A DNA stretch of 40,591 bases, taken from assembly GCA_013361065.1 (NCBI GenBank), contig JABWAK010000015.1:1-40591 (forward strand), written 5' to 3'. Position numbers and translations under genes: made by a program. The notes beneath the pieces are model-generated. The model did not search any database, had not been told where the DNA came from, and was given only the letters and a program-made list of their open reading frames with translations. Position 1 is the stretch's first letter; every line of letters starts with the position of its first letter. This DNA is from Bacteroidota bacterium. Lineage in GTDB: Bacteria; Bacteroidota; Ignavibacteria; UBA10030; UBA8401. Below are positions 34,043 through 40,591 of the stretch, piece after piece.

Positions 34043-35032
34043 ATGGACCTTTCAACGCAATACCTCGGATTGAATCTGAAGAACCCGATCGTTCCTTCCG
34101 CCTCTCCCATGTCCCGCACGGTCGGCAGCGTCCGCCTGATGGAGGATTACGGCGCCTCCGCCGTGGTGCTCTTCTCCATCTTCGAGGAGCAGATCCGGCA
34201 CGAGACGAAGGAACTGTACCATCATCTTACCTACCATGCGGAAAGCTATGCGGAAGCGACATCGTACTTCCCGGAAGCGCACGAGTACCACAGCGGGCCG
34301 GACGAGTACCTGAACCATATCCGCAAACTGAAGGAATCGGTCAGCATCCCGATCATCGGCAGCATCAACGGTGTGACGGACGGCGGCTGGGTGGAATATG
34401 CGAAACAGATCCAGCAGGCGGGCGCCGATGCGCTCGAGCTGAACATCTACTACATCCCGACCGACCCGAACATGAGCAGCGACGACATCGAGCAGACCTA
34501 TCTGGACATCGTGAAGGATGTGCGGAACCAGGTTACCATCCCTGTTGCCGTGAAGCTCTCCCCGTTCTTCACGTCGCTCTCCAACGTGGCGAAGCGTCTG
34601 GACAACATCGGCGTGAACGGACTGGTGCTCTTCAACCGGTTCTATCAGCCGGACATCAACCTGGACACGCTCAGCATCGAACCGGGCGTGGTGCTCAGCT
34701 CCTCCAATTCCATCCGTCTGCCGCTCCGCTGGGTCGGTATCCTGCACAAGAAGATCAAGGCGGACCTGGCGGCAACGACCGGCGTGCATACCGGCGAGGA
34801 TGTGATCAAACTGATCATGGCCGGCGCCAATGTGACCATGATGTGTTCGGCCCTGCTGCGGCACGGACCGCGGAAGATCCGCGAGGTGCTGACCGAGGTG
34901 CAGCAATGGATGGTGGAGCATGAGTACTCCTCCATCAACGATATGCGCGGCAGCATGAGCCATCAGAACGTGGCGGATCCCTCCTCGTTCGAACGCGCCA
35001 ATTATATGAAAGCTCTTCAAACGTACATGTGA
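34043..35032 (+). CDS. Dihydroorotate dehydrogenase-like FMN protein associated with PFOR
   Basis: A 329-aa TIM-barrel flavoprotein. It opens MDLSTQYLGLNLKNPIVPSASPMS, as in class 1 dihydroorotate dehydrogenases, with FMN-site features GSINGVTDGGWVEYAKQIQQAGADALELNIYY, VAVKLSPFF and LVLFNRFY, then THTGEDV-like phosphate-binding strands (GVHTGEDVIKLIMAGANVTMMCSALL). Members of this subgroup sit directly behind PFOR in cyanobacteria and in Bacteroidota/Chlorobiota genomes; no pyr genes are nearby, so a role in electron transfer or redox chemistry linked to PFOR is more likely than pyrimidine synthesis. GGAGAA lies 6 nt before the start. The Rrf2 regulator begins 7 bp after its stop. Confidence 0.88.
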   Translation: MDLSTQYLGLNLKNPIVPSASPMSRTVGSVRLMEDYGASAVVLFSIFEEQIRHETKELYHHLTYHAESYAEATSYFPEAHEYHSGPDEYLNHIRKLKESVSIPIIGSINGVTDGGWVEYAKQIQQAGADALELNIYYIPTDPNMSSDDIEQTYLDIVKDVRNQVTIPVAVKLSPFFTSLSNVAKRLDNIGVNGLVLFNRFYQPDINLDTLSIEPGVVLSSSNSIRLPLRWVGILHKKIKADLAATTGVHTGEDVIKLIMAGANVTMMCSALLRHGPRKIREVLTEVQQWMVEHEYSSINDMRGSMSHQNVADPSSFERANYMKALQTYM

Positions 35033-35039
35033 GGTCATT

Positions 35040-35474
35040 ATGTCCATCTTCTTCAGCAGACAATGCGAGTATGCGCTCCAGTCGATCATCTACCTTGCTC
35101 AAAAGAAGCAGGGCGAGATGACGACCATCAAGGAGATCTCGTCGCATCTCAACATCCCGTTCCACTTCCTCGGCAAGATCTTCCAGAAGCTCTCCCATAA
35201 GGGGCTGCTGCACTCCATGAAAGGGGTCTCCGGCGGTTTCTGGCTCGCCAAGCCGGCGGAGGAGATCGTATTGATGGATATCATCATCGCCATCGACGGT
35301 ACGGACATCATGAGCCTCTGCGTGCTCGGGTATGCGGAATGCAACAGTGCATCCCCCTGTCCCATGCACAACGAGTGGAAGACCACCAAGGAGAACTTCT
35401 TCGCCTCCCTGAGCAAGAAGAACATCCTGGATGTCGCCAAAGAGATCAAAAAGGACGGCTACCGAGCCGCCTGA
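35040..35474 (+). CDS. Rrf2-family transcriptional regulator, probable Fe-S sensor
   Basis: A 144-aa winged-helix protein. The DNA-binding part reads SRQCEYALQSIIYLA, IKEISSHLNIPFHFLGKIFQKLSHKGLLHS and KGVSGGFWLAKPAEEI. Three cysteines, Cys94, Cys101 and Cys107 (C-X6-C-X5-C in CVLGYAECNSASPC), sit where IscR and NsrR bind a [2Fe-2S] or [4Fe-4S] cluster. A GAGG ribosome-binding site precedes the ATG and the spacing to the DHOD-like gene is 7 bp, so it is in the PFOR unit. Its neighbours suggest it senses NO, oxygen or Fe-S status and controls the PFOR and nitrite-reduction genes; that is inference. A hairpin ends the unit. Confidence 0.9.
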   Translation: MSIFFSRQCEYALQSIIYLAQKKQGEMTTIKEISSHLNIPFHFLGKIFQKLSHKGLLHSMKGVSGGFWLAKPAEEIVLMDIIIAIDGTDIMSLCVLGYAECNSASPCPMHNEWKTTKENFFASLSKKNILDVAKEIKKDGYRAA

Positions 35475-35483
35475 TGATGCAGT

Positions 35484-35517
35484 TCCGGGTCCTGCTCGTG
35501 GATAGGCAGGACCCGGA
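35484..35517 (+). terminator. Terminator-like hairpin after the Rrf2 gene
   Basis: CCGGGTCCTGC pairs perfectly with GCAGGACCCGG across a 10-nt loop, with one further T-A pair outside, starting 10 nt after the Rrf2 stop. The following ATTGCTCTCTCC is only weakly U-rich. It separates the PFOR unit from the NapH-like gene. Confidence 0.6.
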
Positions 35518-35575
35518 TTGCTCTCTCCCAACGCCGGCTACCGCCGGTTCCGTTTCCATTTCCCTGTGAACGATC

Positions 35576-36772
35576 ATGAATACATATCCCCTCAAATCTG
35601 AAGCTGCACCCGATAATCGGACAAACTCATCTGAAATCAGACTCCGAATTCCCGGTATCAAAAAGATAATGCCCGGCCAGCGCCGCCGGAAGTACAAGCC
35701 GAATCCCGCCCTGGTGTGGTATCAGCGCCTACTGGACCGGCTGAAGAACGATACGCAGTTCTTCCGTTCGAGCGTCCAGCTGGCGTTCGTGCTTCTCTGC
35801 GTCTGGATCGGCATCGAATTCCATCTGTTCATGCGGTGGGGAATGTCCGGCGGAACGGAACCGTACGTGGAGCGTCCCCCGGGCGTGGAGGGCTTCCTCC
35901 CGATCAGCGCATTGATGGGAGCGCTGCACTGGCTGTACAGCGGTGCATTGAACACCATCCATCCTGCCGGCACCATGATCCTGCTCGGCTTCATCGCGGT
36001 CAGCATCGTGATGAAGAAATCGTTCTGCAGCTGGATGTGTCCCATCGGCACGCTGAGCGAATCGCTCTGGATGCTCGGACAGAAACTCTTTAAAAAGAAC
36101 ATCGTCGTCTGGCGGTGGCTGGACTATCCGCTCCGCTCGCTGAAGTACCTGCTCCTCTTCTTCTTCGTCTCCGCCATCGGCGCCATGAGCGTCCGCGATC
36201 TGGACGTATTCATCAACAGTCCGTACAACAAGGTGGCCGACATCAAGATGTACCTCTTCTTCGCCGACATCACGCCGTTCGCACTCTGGACGATCATCAT
36301 CCTGATGCTCTTCTCGGTGGTGATCAAGAACTTCTGGTGCCGGTATCTCTGTCCGTACGGTGCGCTGCTCGGCATCGCCGGACTCCTCTCGCCCTTCCGC
36401 ATCACCCGCGTGAAGGAGTCGTGCATCGACTGCGAGCTCTGCACGAAGGTCTGCCCTGCCAACATCAAAGTCCATACGGTCAACCAGGTATGGAGCGACG
36501 AATGCACCAGCTGCCTGCGCTGCGTGGAGGAGTGCCCGGTGAAGGAGACGCTCGTGCTCCGTTCCCGCCAGCGCTCCGCCACCGTGGCTCCGTGGGTCTT
36601 CGGGACGCTCGTGGCCGGCGTGTTCATCGCCGTGACCGGACTCGGCATGCTGACGGGCCGCTGGGCGAACAGTGTATCGAAGGACGAGTATCAGGTCCGT
36701 TTCCAGAAACTCGATTCACCGCTCTATAATCATGCTCAGGGCTCCGTACCGCAGTACGGACCGAACGACTGA
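35576..36772 (+). CDS. NapH/MauN-type membrane ferredoxin, polyferredoxin quinol dehydrogenase-like
   Basis: A 398-aa inner-membrane Fe-S protein. Helices lie near residues 67-85, 133-146, 190-206, 236-250 and 343-360. Two CxxxCP motifs (CSWMCP 151-156, CRYLCP 255-260) are the NapH/NosR hallmark, followed by two cytoplasmic [4Fe-4S] ferredoxin sets, CIDCELCTKVCP (283-294) and CTSCLRCVEECP (310-321). The family passes electrons between quinol and soluble or periplasmic partners. Here it lies between PFOR and nrfHA, so a quinone/ferredoxin link to nitrite reduction is plausible. The first 33 residues are poorly conserved and a start at the Met near 35669 is possible. A rho-independent terminator follows the gene. 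Confidence 0.9.
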   Translation: MNTYPLKSEAAPDNRTNSSEIRLRIPGIKKIMPGQRRRKYKPNPALVWYQRLLDRLKNDTQFFRSSVQLAFVLLCVWIGIEFHLFMRWGMSGGTEPYVERPPGVEGFLPISALMGALHWLYSGALNTIHPAGTMILLGFIAVSIVMKKSFCSWMCPIGTLSESLWMLGQKLFKKNIVVWRWLDYPLRSLKYLLLFFFVSAIGAMSVRDLDVFINSPYNKVADIKMYLFFADITPFALWTIIILMLFSVVIKNFWCRYLCPYGALLGIAGLLSPFRITRVKESCIDCELCTKVCPANIKVHTVNQVWSDECTSCLRCVEECPVKETLVLRSRQRSATVAPWVFGTLVAGVFIAVTGLGMLTGRWANSVSKDEYQVRFQKLDSPLYNHAQGSVPQYGPND

Positions 36773-36787
36773 GCCATTGAACCAATG

Positions 36788-36818
36788 AACGCCGGCGGCT
36801 CCGACCGGCGTTTTTTTT
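36788..36818 (+). terminator. Rho-independent terminator after the NapH-like gene
   Basis: AACGCCGG pairs with CCGGCGTT around a 9-nt loop, followed directly by an uninterrupted T tract (36811-36818). This is the clearest terminator in the window; the porin/nrf unit downstream therefore needs its own promoter within 36819-36901, where none could be assigned. Confidence 0.9.
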
Positions 36819-36901
36819 GTGATGATAATCGGACAAACCGCTTCGCTGAACATTCCCGGAGTGTCGTTTCATATTTCCTTCCACCATACCATGAGGTCCT
36901 T

Positions 36902-38152
36902 ATGCGAATACATGCAACAACGATCCTGCTGCTCATCCTGGCAACGTTCCTGCCGGCACAATCCCCGCCGATCAAATGGAGCGGCGAAGCGCGGTTCCGT
37001 TCCGAGGCGGACGGACGCGACTTCCGTCTGAACACTCCGCTCAATCTGTATACCCTCTCCCGCATCCGTCTCGGCGCCGAGACCTCACCGTCCGACCGTA
37101 TCACGTTCAAAGTGACGCTGCAGGACAGCCGCACGTTCGGCCAGGAGGCCTCCACGATCGCCAACTCCGCCAACATCGATCTCTTCGAGGGATATGTGCG
37201 GATCGACTCCCTTTGGAACTCCGGTGTTTCGGCGCAGCTCGGCCGCATGGCGCTGGCGTACGGCAACGAGCGGATCATCGGCGGACTGGGATGGAACAAC
37301 TACGGACGTGTCTTCGACGGACTGTTGGTCAAGAGCCGATCCGAAGCGGTGCGGCTCGATCTGTTCGTGATGAATGTGAGCGACAACAACACGGCACCGG
37401 CCTCCGTGAATGCCGCCGGCACCGCATACACATACGATAAAGGGATCACGCTTGCCGGGATCTACGCAACGCTTCCGTTCTCTCCTGCATTGTCGCTGGA
37501 TCTGTACGCCATCCATGAACGTAACGGCAATCAGACAAAGAAGGACACGATCGACCATGCATTCTCAACACTCGGCGGTCTGATCAAAGGAACATCGGGC
37601 GGGCTATTCTATGATGCGGAAGCGGCGTTCCAGATCGGCGAGAACAAAAGGATCGGTGTGGCTGCGTACATGACAGCTCTGAGTGCGGGGTATGCGATGA
37701 AGGGATCGTTCCTTTCGTCCGTGGGCGTCCATGCGGATATCATCTCCGGCACTACGCCCGCCGGGAAGGAGTTCAATACCTTCACCGCGAACTACGCCAC
37801 CGGACATAAGTTCTTTGGATTCATGGACTATTTCGTTAATTTTCCGGTGCAGACCTTCCACCGCGGGATCGCCGATATAGCCCTGCGCACCACATTGTCG
37901 TGGAGCGACCGCGTGAAAAGCCAAATGACGTTCCATCATTTCTCCACGATGGAGGACCTCTCTTCCGTTGCCCCGCTGAACGTCACTGATGCGGGACAGG
38001 AAGCGGACATCATCACCACCATCACGTATTCACCGGCGCTGCAGTTCGAATGCGGCGCAGCGTTGTTCATCCCGAACACCGTCATGCGTACCGCCTTCGG
38101 CGGCAGCGACCTTGGCGTGTGGGGGTATGTCACGACGCATCTTATATTCTGA
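36902..38152 (+). CDS. Outer-membrane porin, alginate-export-domain type
   Basis: About 416 aa from the ATG at 36902, with signal peptide MRIHATTILLLILATFLPAQ; a GAGGT ribosome-binding site sits 4-5 nt upstream. The mature protein is a series of amphipathic beta-strands typical of the alginate-export family: WSGEARFRSEADGRDF, YTLSRIRLGAETSPSDRITFKVTLQDSRTFG, LFEGYVRIDSLWNSGVSAQLGRMALAYGNERIIGG, and a last strand GVWGYVTTHLIF. Family members are general or substrate-specific outer-membrane channels; alginate export itself is not implied. It begins the same unit as nrfH (27 bp downstream), so nitrite or nitrate uptake across the outer membrane is a reasonable guess. Confidence 0.85.
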   Translation: MRIHATTILLLILATFLPAQSPPIKWSGEARFRSEADGRDFRLNTPLNLYTLSRIRLGAETSPSDRITFKVTLQDSRTFGQEASTIANSANIDLFEGYVRIDSLWNSGVSAQLGRMALAYGNERIIGGLGWNNYGRVFDGLLVKSRSEAVRLDLFVMNVSDNNTAPASVNAAGTAYTYDKGITLAGIYATLPFSPALSLDLYAIHERNGNQTKKDTIDHAFSTLGGLIKGTSGGLFYDAEAAFQIGENKRIGVAAYMTALSAGYAMKGSFLSSVGVHADIISGTTPAGKEFNTFTANYATGHKFFGFMDYFVNFPVQTFHRGIADIALRTTLSWSDRVKSQMTFHHFSTMEDLSSVAPLNVTDAGQEADIITTITYSPALQFECGAALFIPNTVMRTAFGGSDLGVWGYVTTHLIF

Positions 38153-38179
38153 ACCGACCATTCACTTCCTGAGCACACT

Positions 38180-38785
38180 ATGAGAACACTTCTTCGCACC
38201 ATCGGCGGTCTGTACGACCGGTTCGGTCCGCCGCCGCAATGGAGGATCCCCGTCCTGCTCGCCGTCGGGTCGCTCTTCGGGATCGGGCTGCTGACGCTCT
38301 ATGTCGGCAACGCCACGTCGTACCTGTCCGACGATCCGCGCGCCTGCATGAACTGCCATGTGATGGCGCCGCAGTTCGCCACCTGGGAACGGAGCAGCCA
38401 CGCCAGAGTGACGGTCTGCAACGACTGCCATGTACCGCACGACAATGCGTTCATGAAGTACGCTTTCAAAGCAATGGACGGTTCGCGTCATTCCTTCATG
38501 TTCACCTTCCGGATGGAGCCGCAGGTGATCCGCATCCACGATGCGGGAACGGCAGTGGTGCAGCAGAACTGCATCCGCTGCCACTCCTCCCTCACACAGA
38601 ACGTCGCCGAGAAACTTGTCACGCTCGACGTGCAGAAGCACGGCGGCGGGAAACTCTGCTGGGAATGCCACCGCGAAACGCCGCACGGCCGGGTGAACAG
38701 TCTCTCCTCCGTGCCGTACGCCCGCGTTCCGATCCCGAGCGCCATCGTGCCGGAATGGCTGAAGAAAGATATTTCAACGAAATGA
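38180..38785 (+). CDS. nrfH: Cytochrome c nitrite reductase small subunit (NapC/NirT type quinol dehydrogenase)
   Basis: A 201-aa tetrahaem membrane-anchored cytochrome c. One N-terminal helix (about 22-43) is followed by four haem-binding motifs: CMNCH (56-60), CNDCH (80-84), CIRCH (131-135) and CWECH (160-164). The spacing and the MAPQFATWERSSHARV stretch after motif 1, with a Met available as haem ligand, fit NrfH of the NapC/NirT family. It takes electrons from menaquinol in the membrane and hands them to NrfA in the periplasm. The gene sits 34 bp upstream of nrfA on the same strand. Maturation requires a cytochrome c assembly system such as the one containing the CcmF encoded at 23.5-25.7 kb. 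Confidence 0.95.
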   Translation: MRTLLRTIGGLYDRFGPPPQWRIPVLLAVGSLFGIGLLTLYVGNATSYLSDDPRACMNCHVMAPQFATWERSSHARVTVCNDCHVPHDNAFMKYAFKAMDGSRHSFMFTFRMEPQVIRIHDAGTAVVQQNCIRCHSSLTQNVAEKLVTLDVQKHGGGKLCWECHRETPHGRVNSLSSVPYARVPIPSAIVPEWLKKDISTK

Positions 38786-38819
38786 CATTCTCCTCTCCTC
38801 ATTATTGAAAGGACCAACC

Positions 38820-40292
38820 ATGAAAATCACTGAGATCATCGAGAAGAAACCGTGGGTCGCCTGGGCGTTGTTCTGCGGGACCATCGTCGCCGTCTTCCTG
38901 GTAGGATGGCTCGGCGCCTCCATCATGGAGCGGCGCAGCGAAGCAGCGATGCAGTATCAGTACGTGAAACCGATCGCCGAATGGGAGCCGCGCAATGAAG
39001 TATGGGGCGAGAACTTCCCCCGCGAGTACGAAACGTACAAGAGCACGGAGGATACCACGTACCGCAGCAAATACGGCGGCAACCTGAAGCGCGACCTGCT
39101 GGAAGAGGACCCGCTGAACGTCGTCCTTTGGGCCGGCTACGCCTTCTCGCGCGATTACAATCAGGCGCGCGGACACTACTACGCCATCAACGACATCCGG
39201 AACACGCTCCGCACCGGTGTCCCCCAGCCGGCCACCTGCTGGTCCTGCAAGAGTCCCGATGTCCCGCGGCTGATCAACAAGATGGGCGCGGCGAACTTCT
39301 ACAAGGGATCGTGGGATTCGCTCGGTCATGAAGTGGTGAACAACATCGGCTGCCAGGATTGTCACGATCCGAAATCGATGAACCTCCGCATCACCCGTCC
39401 CGCACTCGCCGAAGCATGGCAGCGCCAGGGCAAGGACATCAACAAGGCGACACGGCAGGAGATGCGCTCGCTGGTCTGCGCACAGTGCCATGTGGAGTAC
39501 TACTTCAAAGGGAAGACGGAGAAATATCTCACCTTCCCGTGGGACAAGGGATTCTCCGCGGACCAGATGGAGGCGTACTATGATTCCGTCAACCATGTCG
39601 ATTTCGTCCACAAACTCAGCAAGGCGCCGATCCTGAAGGCACAGCATCCGGACTACGAACTCTACCGCACCGGCATCCATGCCGAACGGGGCGTATCGTG
39701 CGCGGACTGCCATATGCCGTACAAGAACGAAGGGGGCGTGAAGTTCACCAACCACAAGATCGCCTCGCCGCTGGAAAACATCGCCGGCTCGTGCCAGGTG
39801 TGCCACCGCGAGAGCGAACAGACCCTCACGAAGAACGTGAACGACCGTCAGGACAAGATCAACGAGCTGAAACTGCTCGCCGAGAAGGCGATCGTCTCTG
39901 CGCATATCGAGGCAGCGGCGGCATACAAAGCGGGAGCGGATTCCTCCGAGCTCGTCCCGGCGCTGAAGCTCATCCGCCATGCGCAGTGGCGCTGGGATTG
40001 GGTCGCAGCGGCGAATGCCGTCGGCTTCCACTCCCCGCTGGAAGGTGCGCGGGTGCTCGGCACTTCCATCCAGAAAGCAGAGGAAGCACGCCGGTTCATC
40101 ACCCAGGTGCTGATCAAATACAAAGCATCACCGGTGGTGCCGTTCCCGGACCTCTCCACCAAAGCGAAAGCGCAGGCCTACATCGGTCTGGACATGAAGA
40201 AACTGGAAGCGGACAAGGCGGAATGGCGGAAGAAAACACTCCCGGTCTGGGATGCGAAAGCGAAGGAGCGTCAGAGTGGTGCCCAGAACTGA
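38820..40292 (+). CDS. nrfA: Ammonia-forming cytochrome c nitrite reductase (pentahaem)
   Basis: A 490-aa periplasmic enzyme that reduces nitrite to ammonium with six electrons and also reduces NO. The active-site haem is marked by CWSCK (140-144), the Lys-ligated variant typical of NrfA; the other four haems are CQDCH (178-182), CAQCH (220-224), CADCH (294-298) and CQVCH (325-329). The distal His region is visible around KFTNHKIASPL. An N-terminal hydrophobic segment (about 11-32) serves as signal or anchor. AAAGGA lies 7 nt before the ATG at 38820; a TTG at 38805 extends the frame and is not preferred. It forms a complex with the NrfH encoded just upstream. Confidence 0.97.
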   Translation: MKITEIIEKKPWVAWALFCGTIVAVFLVGWLGASIMERRSEAAMQYQYVKPIAEWEPRNEVWGENFPREYETYKSTEDTTYRSKYGGNLKRDLLEEDPLNVVLWAGYAFSRDYNQARGHYYAINDIRNTLRTGVPQPATCWSCKSPDVPRLINKMGAANFYKGSWDSLGHEVVNNIGCQDCHDPKSMNLRITRPALAEAWQRQGKDINKATRQEMRSLVCAQCHVEYYFKGKTEKYLTFPWDKGFSADQMEAYYDSVNHVDFVHKLSKAPILKAQHPDYELYRTGIHAERGVSCADCHMPYKNEGGVKFTNHKIASPLENIAGSCQVCHRESEQTLTKNVNDRQDKINELKLLAEKAIVSAHIEAAAAYKAGADSSELVPALKLIRHAQWRWDWVAAANAVGFHSPLEGARVLGTSIQKAEEARRFITQVLIKYKASPVVPFPDLSTKAKAQAYIGLDMKKLEADKAEWRKKTLPVWDAKAKERQSGAQN

Positions 40293-40375
40293 GAATGACC
40301 ACGGCGGCCGCCATCCTTCAGGAACCGTTGGTATACGTCACCGTTCCACGTACAGAACATCCACAGACGATCATT

Positions 40376-40591
40376 ATGCCGACACCTCTTTGGACATATC
40401 TCGCCGATGATCATGACCGGCTCGACCGTGCGTTTCAGCGTGCGGTCGCCGCTCCCGGCACGGTCGATGAAGAAGCATATCGGGAATTCCGTCAGGGATT
40501 GCTGAGACATATCGGGATCGAAGAGAAGATCCTCATCCCGCTGCTGCAGCCGCATCTGGACGATCACGGCCGGGCGATGCTGGAGCGTATC
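40376..40591 (+). CDS. Hemerythrin-domain protein, 5' part (runs off window)
   Basis: The last 72 codons of the window are open from the ATG at 40376 to the edge. The product starts MPTPLWTYLADDHDRLDRAF, then RQGLLRHIGIEEKILIPLL and HLDDHG. The DHDRLD histidine, the HIGIEE histidine/glutamate pair and a later histidine match the di-iron ligand pattern of hemerythrin HHE domains. Short HHE proteins next to nitrite and NO reductases often act in NO or oxygen sensing or in iron-centre repair; this assignment is inferred from context. It is 83 bp downstream of nrfA, without a convincing terminator in between, so co-transcription is likely. Confidence 0.85.
   Translation, partial: MPTPLWTYLADDHDRLDRAFQRAVAAPGTVDEEAYREFRQGLLRHIGIEEKILIPLLQPHLDDHGRAMLERI

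Noticed and set aside
35612-36838. A shared 15-mer GATAATCGGACAAAC at 35612-35626 and 36824-36838, upstream of the NapH-like and porin genes
   Set aside because: About one chance 15-mer match is expected in a window of this size, and the first copy may be coding, so it is not evidence for a shared operator.
40303-40312. GGCGGCCGCC palindrome after nrfA as a terminator
   Set aside because: It is short, has no loop and no T tract, so it is unlikely to stop transcription before the hemerythrin gene.

Overview
The window looks like part of a chromosome from the Bacteroidota/Chlorobiota/Ignavibacteriota assemblage, plausibly an Ignavibacteria- or Kapabacteria-like anaerobe or facultative anaerobe. 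The evidence is a secreted protein ending in a type IX secretion sorting domain with the PNPFNPST signature, an FlgD-like Ig tail on another protein, sensor kinases with two periplasmic propellers, a DUF5916 protein, and a pyruvate:ferredoxin oxidoreductase followed by a dihydroorotate-dehydrogenase-like gene. Taxonomy is inferred from gene content only. Coding DNA is G+C-rich, so long antisense shadow frames are common. No rRNA, tRNA, CRISPR array or transposase was seen.

Layout. 1-4391 (+): the 3' end of a TolB-N/FlgO-like plus FlgD-Ig protein, then glnD (nitrogen signalling) and murI (cell wall). 4392-15089 (-): a leftward run of a DUF1761 membrane protein, a TolB-like propeller, a DUF5916 outer-surface protein, a propeller histidine kinase (HisKA_3) with its NarL-type regulator, a T9SS-exported protein and a stand-alone receiver. 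15231-16042: a GxxExxY nuclease-like gene bracketed by copies of a 30-nt repeat. 16049-21798 (+): an overlapping LytS kinase, LytTR regulator and secreted propeller, then a second 14-blade propeller kinase. 21877-25714 (-): an exported alpha/beta hydrolase and CcmF. 25803-27685 (+): an HD phosphohydrolase and a DnaQ-type exonuclease, separated by a palindrome-rich spacer. 27686-30391: a repeat-laden islet holding one A+T-rich lipoprotein gene. 30392-40591 (+): an anaerobic energy block with PFOR, DHOD-like protein, Rrf2 regulator, NapH-like ferredoxin membrane protein, porin, NrfH, NrfA and a hemerythrin-domain protein cut by the window edge.

How the parts fit. The right-hand block couples pyruvate oxidation (reduced ferredoxin) to a quinol-linked route ending in six-electron nitrite (or NO) reduction to ammonium by NrfHA. 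CcmF upstream would attach the haems that NrfHA needs, and an Rrf2 protein with three conserved-type cysteines is a candidate Fe-S/NO/redox sensor for the block. The middle of the window is dominated by envelope sensing and export. The most unusual non-coding content is a set of dispersed, helically phased CTCTGYG/TTCTGCG repeats and a 1.3-kb mosaic of palindromes with an about 280-bp internal duplication at 29086-30330.
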